Below are positions 45,139 to 53,573 of a stretch of 64,000 nucleotides of DNA, in pieces; position 1 is the first letter of the stretch; each line of letters begins with the position of its first letter. A program made the position numbers and the translations under genes. Source of the stretch: Campylobacter concisus (GTDB taxonomy: Bacteria > Campylobacterota > Campylobacteria > Campylobacterales > Campylobacteraceae); the NCBI RefSeq assembly GCF_003048615.2, contig NZ_CP049263.1, positions 1,054,001-1,118,000 of the forward strand, written 5' to 3'. The notes under the pieces were generated by a model. That model saw nothing but the letters and a program-made list of their open reading frames with translations, did no database searches and was not told the DNA's origin.

Positions 45139-45579
45139 CCAACCAAGCCAACCAAGCCAACCAAGCCAACCAAGCCAACCAAGCCAACCAAGCCAACCAA
45201 GCCAACCAAGCCAACCAAGCCAACCAAGCCAACCAAGCCAACCAAGCCAACCAAGCCAACCAAGCCAACCAAGCCAACCAAGCCAACCAAGCCAACCAAG
45301 CCAACCAAGCCAACCAAGCCAACCAAGCCAACCAAGCCAACCAAGCCAACCAAGCCAACCAAGCCAACCAAGCCAACCAAGCCAACCAAGCCAACCAAGC
45401 CAACCAAGCCAACCAAGCCAACCAAGCCAACCAAGCCAACCAAGCCAACCAAGCCAACCAAGCCAACCAAGCCAACCAAGCCAACCAAGCCAACCAAGCC
45501 AACCAAGCCAACCAAGCCAACCAAGCCAACCAAGCCAACCAAGCCAACCAAGCCAACCAAGCCAACCAAGCCAACCAAG
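45139..45579. repeat. Perfect 49-copy 9-bp minisatellite, G-quadruplex-prone
   Basis: Forty-nine uninterrupted and identical copies of CCAACCAAG (441 bp, no mismatch). The minus strand reads GGTTGGCTT repeated; two units give GGTTGGCTTGGTTGG, which differs from the thrombin-binding aptamer GGTTGGTGTGGTTGG only in its central loop. Every one of the six reading frames is open because the unit is 9 bp and lacks stops. The plus strand has no ATG, GTG or TTG, and the minus-strand TTG starts lack a ribosome site, so translation is unlikely. It lies between mnmH and the ilvI promoter. The count could be wrong if the assembly collapsed or stretched the array. Confidence 0.97.
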
Positions 45580-45769
45580 AAAATTTAACTAGAAATTTTC
45601 ACAAAATTAGCAAAAAAATTTATGTCAAAGCATAAAAATAACCTTAAGCTAAGCTATTTCTAAGTGAAAAAACGATCTATATTAAATTTAAAAGTAAATT
45701 TGACCAAGCCAAAAAGAATAAATTTAAATTTAGAGGTGAAATTTACCCCAAACAAAACACCAAAAGGAT

Positions 45770-46777
45770 TTAAAATTTAGCCTCGGCCCTTATCAAATTT
45801 AGCTTTTTAACAGCCTCTTCAAAGTCGTCAGAGCTTACAAAAACATCAATGTTTTCATTTTTCTTATAGACTTTGTCGTAGTATTTTGTGAGTAAAATTT
45901 CAGCTACTTTGGCGATGTCGTTTTCGTTAAATTTAGCCACCGCCTCATCTCTGGCCTCTTTGTCGATGAAGGGTGAAATTTTCTTTATGCACTCATCAAA
46001 AAAGGCTTTATCTACGCTTTTATAGTCGCTTGTAATGCATGAAATTCTATTTTCTAAACTTGCGCTAACCTCGACGCAGATGCCACAACGCATCGCCTCA
46101 TAAAGGCTTTTTGGAAGTGTTAGCGAGCCGATCCTTCTACTCTCGCCCTCGATAAAGCAAATTTGATCTTTTAGCGTGATGAGCTTTTCAAAAAGCGCGT
46201 CTTCAAAGCTTTTTTGACTAGGCTGCGCGCCGTTTATCGCGCCAAAGACTGAGCCTAGGTGATTTGCCATCGCTTCAAGGTCGATTGATGGCGAGAGTGC
46301 CCTTATCAGCTTACTTTTATAGCAGCCAGTGTTGCCAAAAAGAGTGATAAATTTCGTGCTTAAAGGACGCTCTAAAAACTCCAAAACGTGATTTCTATAA
46401 GCCTTATAGCCGCCATTTAGTCTATAAATTCTATATCCGATCATGCTTAGCACATAGGCAACCGAGCTTGATCTAAGTCCGCCCTTTGCGCAGTAGATGC
46501 CAACTGCTGAGCCAACCTTAGCCCTTTTATAGACCTCATCGATGATATTTTGTAAATTTTTGCAGATGTATTTTGCTCCAAGGCTCTTGGCTAGAGCCCT
46601 GTCACTTTTGTATATCGTGCCTACCTCTTTGTGCTCAGCGTCATCAAGTGCGTATAAATTTAGAGCATCTTTTATGTGCGAGTAGGCATATTCGTGCGGC
46701 GATCTAACGTCTATCAGGACTTCAAACTCGCCTCTTTTTTCAAGCCACTGCTCGATATCAAGCTCAAATAACGCCAC
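45770..46777 (-). CDS. mnmH: tRNA 2-selenouridine synthase (rhodanese/P-loop protein)
   Basis: A 335-residue MnmH/SelU-family protein that replaces sulfur by selenium in wobble 2-thiouridine of tRNA. The N-terminal rhodanese domain has LIDVRSPHEYAYSHI and the active-site loop YCAKGGLRS (E. coli CWRGGLRS). The second half has a P-loop-like FGNTGCYKSKLI, in which the Gly expected before Lys is Tyr, and SSDYKSVDKAFFDECIKKI. It overlaps the HIT gene by 14 bp at the end of a minus-strand operon. Confidence 0.88.
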   Translation of the reverse strand: MALFELDIEQWLEKRGEFEVLIDVRSPHEYAYSHIKDALNLYALDDAEHKEVGTIYKSDRALAKSLGAKYICKNLQNIIDEVYKRAKVGSAVGIYCAKGGLRSSSVAYVLSMIGYRIYRLNGGYKAYRNHVLEFLERPLSTKFITLFGNTGCYKSKLIRALSPSIDLEAMANHLGSVFGAINGAQPSQKSFEDALFEKLITLKDQICFIEGESRRIGSLTLPKSLYEAMRCGICVEVSASLENRISCITSDYKSVDKAFFDECIKKISPFIDKEARDEAVAKFNENDIAKVAEILLTKYYDKVYKKNENIDVFVSSDDFEEAVKKLNLIRAEAKF

Positions 46778-47252
46778 TAAAAGCCTTTTTTAGCTTTTGA
46801 TAAAGCGGATGAAACGGCGTGCCATTTACCCTGACATCAGCGATCGTTGTGATGAAATTTGTATCCCCGCTCCACCTTGGCACAAGGTGATAATGCACGT
46901 GCTCAGCTATGCCAGCACCTGCTGCCTTGCCTAAATTCATACCGATATTTACGCCCTGAGCGTGAAGCTCGCGCTTTAAAATTTCGACCCCAAGCCTTAC
47001 AAATTTACTCATCTCAAACCACGTCTGCTCGTCAAGCTCCTCGATCTTGTCGGTGTGGTGGTTTGGTATGATCATAAAGTGACCTGGCGAATATGGGTAT
47101 AAATTCATGATCCCAAAGCAGTGCTTAGCACGAAAAAGCACGCCATTTTTCTCGTCATCCTCTTTTGAATTTATGATCTCGCAAAAGACGCAACTATCTT
47201 TTTTTGCGCTGAAATACTCACTTCTCCAAGGGGCACAAAGGTGCTGCATCAC
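46764..47252 (-). CDS. HIT-family nucleotide hydrolase
   Basis: A 162-residue histidine-triad protein. The catalytic motif is [11 protein letters not shown] (HxHxHxx), with [11 protein letters not shown] giving an N-terminal metal-binding cysteine pair and [13 protein letters not shown]. Family members hydrolyse adenylated nucleotides. It overlaps trpC by 4 bp and mnmH by 14 bp; the order TPR-trpC-HIT-mnmH, as I recall it, is the same in C. jejuni. The substrate is not defined. Confidence 0.92.
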   Translation of the reverse strand: MMQHLCAPWRSEYFSAKKDSCVFCEIINSKEDDEKNGVLFRAKHCFGIMNLYPYSPGHFMIIPNHHTDKIEELDEQTWFEMSKFVRLGVEILKRELHAQGVNIGMNLGKAAGAGIAEHVHYHLVPRWSGDTNFITTIADVRVNGTPFHPLYQKLKKAFSGVI

Positions 47253-48034
47253 TCGCCCTCCTTTATCTTTTTAACGGCATTTTTTATATCATCTTGCCTC
47301 ATAAAATGCTCTCCTATTAAGAAGGCATCGACTCCGATCTTGCTTAGTTCGCAAAGCTGCTCATGCTCATAAAGTCCGCTTTCAGCGACTATTATCTTGC
47401 CGTTTGGCAAAAGTGGCACGAGCTTCTCACAAAGGCTCATATCCATCGTAAAATCATCTAAATTTCTATGATTTATCCCTATTATATTTGCTCCTGCAAA
47501 GACTGCCTTTTTCACATCGCTCGCGTCATGGGTCTCTACTAAGACCTCAAGCCCCAAGTGGTGCGCATACTCAAGTAGCTCTTTTAGCTCGCCTTGTGTT
47601 AGCGCCTTGGCGATGAGCAGGATGAAGTCCGCTCCATAAACAAGCGCTTCTAAAATTTGATACTTATCGACGATAAAGTCTTTTCGCAGGATAGGCCTTG
47701 AGGCGTAGCGGCGAACCTGCGTGATATACTCTATGTTGCCCTTAAACCAGTGAGGCTCGGTTAGGATACTAAAAGCATTTGCGTACTGCTCGTACTCCTG
47801 AGCGATCTTGATCGGCTCGAAGTCCTCTCTTATCACGCCCTTGCTCGGACTTGCTTTTTTTATCTCGGCTATGATCTTTATAGGCTCGCTCTTGCTTGCT
47901 CTAAGTGCGCCCAAAACGTCTCTTGGCACGTATGGGTTGTATGCGAGCGAGCGACCTAACCACTCCTGTGGATAGTCAGCTTTTCGCTTTTTTAGATCCT
48001 CTTTTGTCTTTTTTATGATCTCATCAAGTATCAT
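47249..48034 (-). CDS. trpC: Indole-3-glycerol-phosphate synthase
   Basis: A 261-residue TIM-barrel enzyme in tryptophan synthesis. Conserved parts are [73 protein letters not shown] and VAESGL. It lies apart from other trp genes and sits in an operon of unrelated proteins, as in other Campylobacter. It overlaps its neighbours by 4 bp on both sides. Confidence 0.97.
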   Translation of the reverse strand: MILDEIIKKTKEDLKKRKADYPQEWLGRSLAYNPYVPRDVLGALRASKSEPIKIIAEIKKASPSKGVIREDFEPIKIAQEYEQYANAFSILTEPHWFKGNIEYITQVRRYASRPILRKDFIVDKYQILEALVYGADFILLIAKALTQGELKELLEYAHHLGLEVLVETHDASDVKKAVFAGANIIGINHRNLDDFTMDMSLCEKLVPLLPNGKIIVAESGLYEHEQLCELSKIGVDAFLIGEHFMRQDDIKNAVKKIKEGE

Positions 48035-49293
48035 TTTTTAAGCCTTTTGTTTAAATTTATTATGCAGCGCTCGATTAGATGTAAGTGCTCTTTTGCCTCT
48101 TTTGAAGTCCTAAAATCAACATCTTTCATCGCGTGAATCATTATGCCCTTTGCCTTTTTGCACTCGCCAAGCTTGAAGTATCCCCACGCTAGCGAGTCCT
48201 CGTAGTAAGGCGAATCTGGCGAGATCTCAAGTGCTTTTTGCACCATCTCCACGCCCTTTCTAGGGTCTATCTCGTGATCAATGAGCAAGTAGCCATAGTA
48301 GTTAAAAAACATATCGTTATTAAGCTTTGGCACGCTAGCTTCAAATTTATCTAAGATATCAGTGATCTTTTTCTCATCTAGGCTATCTTTGTTCATCTCG
48401 TACTCGTAGATGGCGGCCTTTGCTAAGAAATTTAGATCCCTACTATCGTTATAAATTTTAACCGCCAAAACGTATGCATCGCCAAAATTTCCAGTAGCAG
48501 CGTAGAGGTCCATAAGCGTGGCGTCGTTGTAGCCATATTTTTTCAAAATTTCAATAGCCGCTTTGTAATTTTTAGCATAGACAAAATACTGCACGATCTT
48601 GTCAAGATAAGAGGTGTCGTGAGTGATGTCGTAGATCTCTTCAAAAAGTTCGATCACCTTTGGGAAATTTCTTTGCTGAGAGTAAATTTCAGCCAAAAGC
48701 TCACATGTCTTTTGAGTGCAGCCCTGCTCCTCGCGGAATTTCTCTAGGTATTTTGTCGCATCATTTACATTATCCATGCGGTTTAAAAGGATATCAACGA
48801 TGCGGAGTAAATTCTCCTCTTCAGGCTTTAGCGAGTATGCCTCCTCAAAGTATTTTAGCGCCGTTACCGTATCATTTTGCATCATGCAAATAGTGCCAAG
48901 CATGAGCAAATTTTGGGCGTTTGGCTCTTTTGTGGCAAGCTCTTGCATCAGCTCTTTTGCCTCGTTTAGCTTAGAGAGATTGACTAAATTTGCAACCTTG
49001 ATCCTGATAAAATCGCTATCATCTTTTAAGCTCTTCTCGCCATCACTCATGAGGCTATCTAAATTTTCATTTTTTGTAGCAAAGGCTAGCTTGATCGCCT
49101 CTTTTAGATAGGTCTTTTGATTTGTCTCTTTAAAAAGTCCAAGATAGGTCTGGATGCTAGCATTTACATCGCCACTATCTTGCGAGATGAGAGCTTGCAT
49201 TAGGCGTAAATTTACACTTTTGTTATCATCTGCAAGTAGATGCGTGCTAAAAAATACGCTTATAAAAATTATTAAAATTTTACGCCAATGCAT
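48031..49293 (-). CDS. Exported TPR-repeat protein
   Basis: A 420-residue protein with a signal peptide ([21 protein letters not shown]) and tandem tetratricopeptide repeats (for example [39 protein letters not shown] in part, and [21 protein letters not shown] near the end). TPR proteins are scaffolds for protein contacts; its partner is unknown, and it likely acts in the periplasm. It overlaps the YkgJ gene by 22 bp and trpC by 4 bp. Confidence 0.85.
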   Translation of the reverse strand: MHWRKILIIFISVFFSTHLLADDNKSVNLRLMQALISQDSGDVNASIQTYLGLFKETNQKTYLKEAIKLAFATKNENLDSLMSDGEKSLKDDSDFIRIKVANLVNLSKLNEAKELMQELATKEPNAQNLLMLGTICMMQNDTVTALKYFEEAYSLKPEEENLLRIVDILLNRMDNVNDATKYLEKFREEQGCTQKTCELLAEIYSQQRNFPKVIELFEEIYDITHDTSYLDKIVQYFVYAKNYKAAIEILKKYGYNDATLMDLYAATGNFGDAYVLAVKIYNDSRDLNFLAKAAIYEYEMNKDSLDEKKITDILDKFEASVPKLNNDMFFNYYGYLLIDHEIDPRKGVEMVQKALEISPDSPYYEDSLAWGYFKLGECKKAKGIMIHAMKDVDFRTSKEAKEHLHLIERCIINLNKRLKK

Positions 49294-49637
49294 TCTGCTC
49301 TTAGCTCCTTTAAATTTTTTTTAAAATAATCCCAAAACGGAAATGTCCTGCACTGCTTAGGTCTTAACCCATAAACCGAGCAGTTTTTATTTTTCTCATC
49401 AAAAAATATGCAAGCAAAACCGTCATCATAAGGCTTTTCTTTGATGCTTCGCCTAAGCCCGACACGTATTAAAAATTTGCTCTCAAACTCATCTTTTGGC
49501 ATATCAAAAGCGGCGCAAAATTTTAAAATTTCACCCTCATCTATCCAGATGTAGCCGCTCTCGCCAGTGCAGCATTTGCCTCCGCAACTCTCGCAAAAGC
49601 TAGGATCAAACTCATAGCTAAAACCATCAGCCCTCAC
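49272..49637 (-). CDS. YkgJ-family cysteine-cluster protein
   Basis: A 121-residue protein of the YkgJ (CxxCxxxCC, zinc or iron chelating) family. It has FCESCGGKCCTGESGYIWI near the N-terminus and a second cluster, CSVYGLRPKQCRTFPFW. The biochemical role of the family is not settled. It overlaps the upstream methyltransferase by 4 bp and the TPR gene by 22 bp. Confidence 0.9.
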   Translation of the reverse strand: MRADGFSYEFDPSFCESCGGKCCTGESGYIWIDEGEILKFCAAFDMPKDEFESKFLIRVGLRRSIKEKPYDDGFACIFFDEKNKNCSVYGLRPKQCRTFPFWDYFKKNLKELRAECIGVKF

Positions 49638-50341
49638 GCTATCTCCTTGTAAGAGATGCTGTTTGTATCTGCTTTTTTAAAGATCTCGCTTGCCTCTTTC
49701 GTGTGCGCGCCATCTTCGCTCATCATAAGAGGCGGCAGGACTTTTAGCTTTGAGTTTGAGTTATTTCGTACTTCAAGCAAAGCCAAATTTGCAGGCTTAT
49801 CCTTTTTAGTATGGACAAATTTTAAGCTCACCAAATTTAGTTTATACTCTTTTAAGCATGCCACTATCTCGCTAAGATCATCTGGTGCATAGCAAAAAAA
49901 CGCCCTTTTATGTGGCTTTAAATTTACGCTTATGCCTCTTATAAAATCCTTTAAATTTAGCGAGCTTGCATATCTGCTAACTTTTATGTGCTCATTTTGG
50001 CTTTTTGTAACACCGTCATGATAAAAAGGCGGATTTGAGATGATTAGATCAAATTTCTCACTATCTTTAAAATTTGCAAAATCAGCCGTTATGGCTCTAG
50101 CCTCTAAGCAGTTGCTCTTTGCGTTAAAGCTAGAAATTTCGCTATTTAGCTCCAAAAGATCAAGCATGCTTAGATCTATCTTTTGAAAGTCACGCTTAAG
50201 CAAAAGTCCAAGTATCCCGCACCCTGCTCCAACGTCCAAAACTCTGCCATAAATTTCGCCAAAGCTTGCGCAAATAAAATCATAAAGAACGAGCGTATCG
50301 CTGTTGTAGCGATAGCCATTTTCAAGCTGAGCTAAGATCAT
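49634..50341 (-). CDS. Probable tRNA1(Val) N6-adenine methyltransferase (TrmN6-like)
   Basis: A 235-residue class I SAM methyltransferase. It has VLDVGAGCGILGLLL (SAM motif I) and the catalytic ISNPPFYHDG (NPPF, typical of N6-adenine or N-methylation of nucleic acids). YRYNSDTLVLYDFI near the N-terminus is typical of the tRNA1(Val) methyltransferase group. It overlaps the coiled-coil and YkgJ genes by 4 bp each. Confidence 0.82.
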   Translation of the reverse strand: MILAQLENGYRYNSDTLVLYDFICASFGEIYGRVLDVGAGCGILGLLLKRDFQKIDLSMLDLLELNSEISSFNAKSNCLEARAITADFANFKDSEKFDLIISNPPFYHDGVTKSQNEHIKVSRYASSLNLKDFIRGISVNLKPHKRAFFCYAPDDLSEIVACLKEYKLNLVSLKFVHTKKDKPANLALLEVRNNSNSKLKVLPPLMMSEDGAHTKEASEIFKKADTNSISYKEIA

Positions 50342-52590
50342 CTATAAACCTTGATGATAAAGCCGCGTGTCACATCTTTTACGATCACTTCGGAGCTAAA
50401 GCTGATCCTTGCAAAGTCGCCAAATTCCTCTTTTATAAGCTCAGCAGCTGCCTTTGCACGCTCTTTACCAACGCCGTAATTTACGTAGTTATTTAGCTTG
50501 CCAAGGTCATCTTTTTTGATATTTTGAGCGACATTTGATGGGATGACAAAATTTTTCTTATCCACGATCGGGATGATCTCATACATATAGTTTGAGTTAA
50601 ATCTCTGTAAAAACTCGCTCACTCTGTTTTTGCACATTATGCTCACCTTGTCCTTTGCGTCCATGTCGTCACACTCGATGCTAGAGATGAGGACGAGCTT
50701 TGTTGGGGTCTCAGGCTTTGTCGTAGCTTGTAAGATATTTTTTAAATTTACATTTTCATTTTCAAGCTCATCTTGCCTGTTTAAATTTTGCTCGATATCT
50801 TTTTGAAGCTCGATGATCTGGGCATTTACAGCTCCGCCTTTATGGCCGCTCGAGCTTAGCTCGCTTATCTTTGAATTTAGCCGCTCGATCGTCTTGTTGC
50901 TCTCATTTAGCTTTTGCTTTGCATTTTCTAGCTCATTTTGCAAGCTTAGTAAATTTTTGCCGCCGCTTTTGTTGTTGTCGGTTAAAAAGGTTGAGGTATC
51001 GACTATCTTTTTTTGTAGCATATTTATCTGCTGGCGTAAAATTTCATAGTTTTGCATATCGATCTTTAGCGTTCTTTTTTGCGTTTCTAGCTCGTTTTGC
51101 TTGGTGATTAGCATCTGGCTTGTCTTTGTGACATTTTCTTCAAGCTCTTTTATCTTCGCATCTTTTAGATCAAGCTTAGCGCTTAAATTCTTTAGCTCGC
51201 CCTCGTTTGAGCCAAGTTTTTGTGACTGCAAAGAGATGGTTTGGTTTTGATCAAATAGCGTTTTTAGAAATTTAGTTGTCTTTGTATCGAGTGCTTTTAG
51301 CTCTTCTTGGCTCTTTTTAAAGCTCTCTTCGCTTAAACTTAGCTTTTTACTTAGCTCATTTAGAGTTGAGTTTGCGTCTAAATTTTGCTTTTCAAGCTTT
51401 TTATTTAGAGCATTTGCCCTCTCAAGCTCTTTTTTAAGCGAGCTTATGTTTTCATTTGCAAGCTTGTTCTCTTGCTCGCTTTTTAAACTCTTTTGCTTTA
51501 GATCATCAAAACTCTTATGAAGTGCCGCAAGCGAGGCATTTAGCTCTAAATTTTTGCCATTATAGCTTTGTGCCATTAGATCTTTTGAGTTTAAGTTTTT
51601 CTTGATCTCTTCAAGCTCGTAAATTCTATCTTTTAGTGCAGTCTTGTTTGACTCAAGAGCCTCCTGCAAGTCGATTATCTTATTTGCCTTTTTAGAAAGC
51701 TCATCCTCCATAACGCTCTTTTGCGTCTCAAAGCCATCATTTAGCGCATTTATCTCTTTTTCGTAGCTAAATTTTTGAGTGTCGGCGTCATTTTTAACTC
51801 GCTCGATCTCCTCTTTTAAAAGCAAAATTTCTTTTTTCTCGCCTCTATCTTTTTCGCTTTGAGCTTTTTCATACTCTTTTATAAGAGCTTCTTTTTGCGC
51901 AAGCGTCGCGTTTAGCTCGTTATTTTGCTCTTTTAAAGCGGTGTAGTTTGCCTCGAAGCTCTCTTTAAATTTATTAAAGCTGGCCTTGGCATCTTTAAGT
52001 TTGCTCTCATCGCCATTTCTAGCATCATTTATCGCATTTTCAAGGTCGATTATCTTTTTCTCGTAGGCCTTTGAGCTCTCTATCATATCAGCTTGCGCTT
52101 CATTTAGGCGCTTTGTCAAAGCTTGGATATTTTCAAAGTGTTGCGCCTCAAGCTCGCCAAGAGCCTTTTGATTTTTTTCTACTATCTCGTTTTTTTCATT
52201 TTCGATATTTCTTTTCATCTCTGAAATTTTGCTTATGAAGTCTAAATTTTTCTCGCTCATATCGACATTATCAGCGGCTAAAATTTCATTTTTTTTGCTT
52301 AGCTCGCGCACTTGCTCTTGAAGCTCATTTACATTGTTTGATAAATTTAGATCCTTATCATCGACAAAATTTTGCATGTAGCTCTTTGGCGTGATGTAGC
52401 CACCATACTCGTAAAGATCGTCTTTGCTTACATATCTTTGCTTCTCTTCTTCTGGGAGATCATCAAAATTTATAGAGTAAATCGTTTGATTAGTATCTTT
52501 TGGCGCTTCGTCCTCTTTTTGAAATTTCAAAAACGAGAGAGAAAAGCCAGCTATCAGACAAACAATAGCTAGTGCGATTTTATTTATCAA
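50338..52590 (-). CDS. Membrane-anchored giant coiled-coil protein
   Basis: A 750-residue protein with an N-terminal membrane anchor (MINKIALAIVCLIAGFSLSFLKF) and a near-continuous coiled coil over about residues 85-620, rich in Glu, Lys, Leu, Asn and Ser heptads. The C-terminal ~110 residues (VLISSIECDDMDAKDKVSIMCKNR... ending DVTRGFIIKVYR) form a compact globular domain. It contains NNYVNYGVGKERAKAAAELI, which recalls the OmpA-like DxxG...N..L..RA core, though the match is weak. It probably spans the periplasm and could contact peptidoglycan. It starts 4 bp inside the oxidoreductase gene. Confidence 0.78.
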   Translation of the reverse strand: MINKIALAIVCLIAGFSLSFLKFQKEDEAPKDTNQTIYSINFDDLPEEEKQRYVSKDDLYEYGGYITPKSYMQNFVDDKDLNLSNNVNELQEQVRELSKKNEILAADNVDMSEKNLDFISKISEMKRNIENEKNEIVEKNQKALGELEAQHFENIQALTKRLNEAQADMIESSKAYEKKIIDLENAINDARNGDESKLKDAKASFNKFKESFEANYTALKEQNNELNATLAQKEALIKEYEKAQSEKDRGEKKEILLLKEEIERVKNDADTQKFSYEKEINALNDGFETQKSVMEDELSKKANKIIDLQEALESNKTALKDRIYELEEIKKNLNSKDLMAQSYNGKNLELNASLAALHKSFDDLKQKSLKSEQENKLANENISSLKKELERANALNKKLEKQNLDANSTLNELSKKLSLSEESFKKSQEELKALDTKTTKFLKTLFDQNQTISLQSQKLGSNEGELKNLSAKLDLKDAKIKELEENVTKTSQMLITKQNELETQKRTLKIDMQNYEILRQQINMLQKKIVDTSTFLTDNNKSGGKNLLSLQNELENAKQKLNESNKTIERLNSKISELSSSGHKGGAVNAQIIELQKDIEQNLNRQDELENENVNLKNILQATTKPETPTKLVLISSIECDDMDAKDKVSIMCKNRVSEFLQRFNSNYMYEIIPIVDKKNFVIPSNVAQNIKKDDLGKLNNYVNYGVGKERAKAAAELIKEEFGDFARISFSSEVIVKDVTRGFIIKVYR

Positions 52591-53549
52591 GCTTGTGCCT
52601 TGCCTTTTAAGATATCTTTGATAACGCTATGAGCGTGATTTAGTCCGACCACGATAGAGCCACCATTTTTTAAAACGATGTCGCCTCCCACATATAGCCC
52701 TGGCACGCTACTTTGGTAATTGCTATCAACTATCGGAGTGCCTTTTTCATCAGTTTTTATCTGGCATTTTTGTAAAAAATCAACCGGACTTGAGCCACCG
52801 ATCGCATAAACAACCCTGTCATAGACACGGATCTTGCCATTTTCATAATGCACTCTTACCTTGCCTGATTCATTATCGATCTCGGTTATATCGTGATTTA
52901 GCCTTACTTTTATCTTATTGTGCTTCTCAAGCTCCCAAAGAGCGCTTAAATTTGTCTCATTTACACGGCTAAATTTATCTTTTCTGTAAGCGATCGTAGT
53001 TTTGTTATACTGACAAAGCTCGATAGCGTACTCAACCGCAGAGTTACCACCGCCCACAACTAGCACTTTTTCGCCGTTTGTGCAGTTATCAAGGTTAAAA
53101 TTTACAACTGAATTTAGTGATGGCGGGATCTTATAGTCAGGTTTGTTTGGTCGTCCCATTTTGCCGATAGAGACCATCACGTTTTTGGCTTCATAGACAG
53201 CTTTTGAGGTAGTTACTTTAAAGATTTCGCCCTCTTTTTTTACGCTTTCGACCTCAGAGTTAAAAAACGCCTCGATATTCTCAGAGTCAAGTAGCTTGTC
53301 AAAATAATCAAGCGTGCTCTCTTTTGTGCCATCTTCAAACGAAACTAGCCCATGTATCGTGCTATCTTGACCTTTATACTCTTTATCAACGCGTTTATTG
53401 TCTTTATAAAATTTTCTGATCGTTTGGCTGTGGTTGTCGCCTTTTTCAAGGAGCAAAACATTACTTAAGCCATTTCTTTTAGCCTCTACTACGCTAGCTA
53501 TGCCACAAGGTCCGCCGCCAACTACTATTAGATCATAAATATTTGCCAT
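52587..53549 (-). CDS. FAD/NAD(P)-binding pyridine-nucleotide oxidoreductase (YpdA/TrxR-like)
   Basis: A 320-residue two-dinucleotide-fold oxidoreductase. FAD site: VVGGGPCGIASVVEAK near the N-terminus. NAD(P)H site: VLVVGGGNSAVEYAIELC. C-terminal FAD site: GLYVGGDIVLKNGGSIVVGLNHA. There is no CxxC redox pair, so it is not a thioredoxin reductase; it is closer to YpdA-type or ferredoxin/flavodoxin NADP reductases. The start at 53549 (MANIYDL) follows GGAG by 7 bases; the longer TTG start at 53561 is unlikely. It lies 24 bp after aroG. Confidence 0.85.
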   Translation of the reverse strand: MANIYDLIVVGGGPCGIASVVEAKRNGLSNVLLLEKGDNHSQTIRKFYKDNKRVDKEYKGQDSTIHGLVSFEDGTKESTLDYFDKLLDSENIEAFFNSEVESVKKEGEIFKVTTSKAVYEAKNVMVSIGKMGRPNKPDYKIPPSLNSVVNFNLDNCTNGEKVLVVGGGNSAVEYAIELCQYNKTTIAYRKDKFSRVNETNLSALWELEKHNKIKVRLNHDITEIDNESGKVRVHYENGKIRVYDRVVYAIGGSSPVDFLQKCQIKTDEKGTPIVDSNYQSSVPGLYVGGDIVLKNGGSIVVGLNHAHSVIKDILKGKAQA

Positions 53550-53573
53550 ATTTTTCTCCAAATTTTATAAATT

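Larger units (their letters stand above)
44924..45769. other. 846-bp intergenic region carrying the minisatellite
   Basis: AT-rich flanks on both sides of the 441-bp array (45139-45579). The right-hand part (45580-45769) has no gene, and the left-hand part (44924-45138) holds the ilvI promoter at 44954-44959. No ORF with a plausible start and ribosome site was found on either strand. Confidence 0.6.

Noticed and set aside
45065-45578. 150-170 residue WLA and LVG repeat ORFs
   Set aside because: They exist only because the 9-bp repeat lacks stops. Starts are TTG inside the array without a ribosome site.
45139-45579. CRISPR array
   Set aside because: The unit is 9 bp with no spacers and no cas genes nearby; it is a simple tandem repeat.
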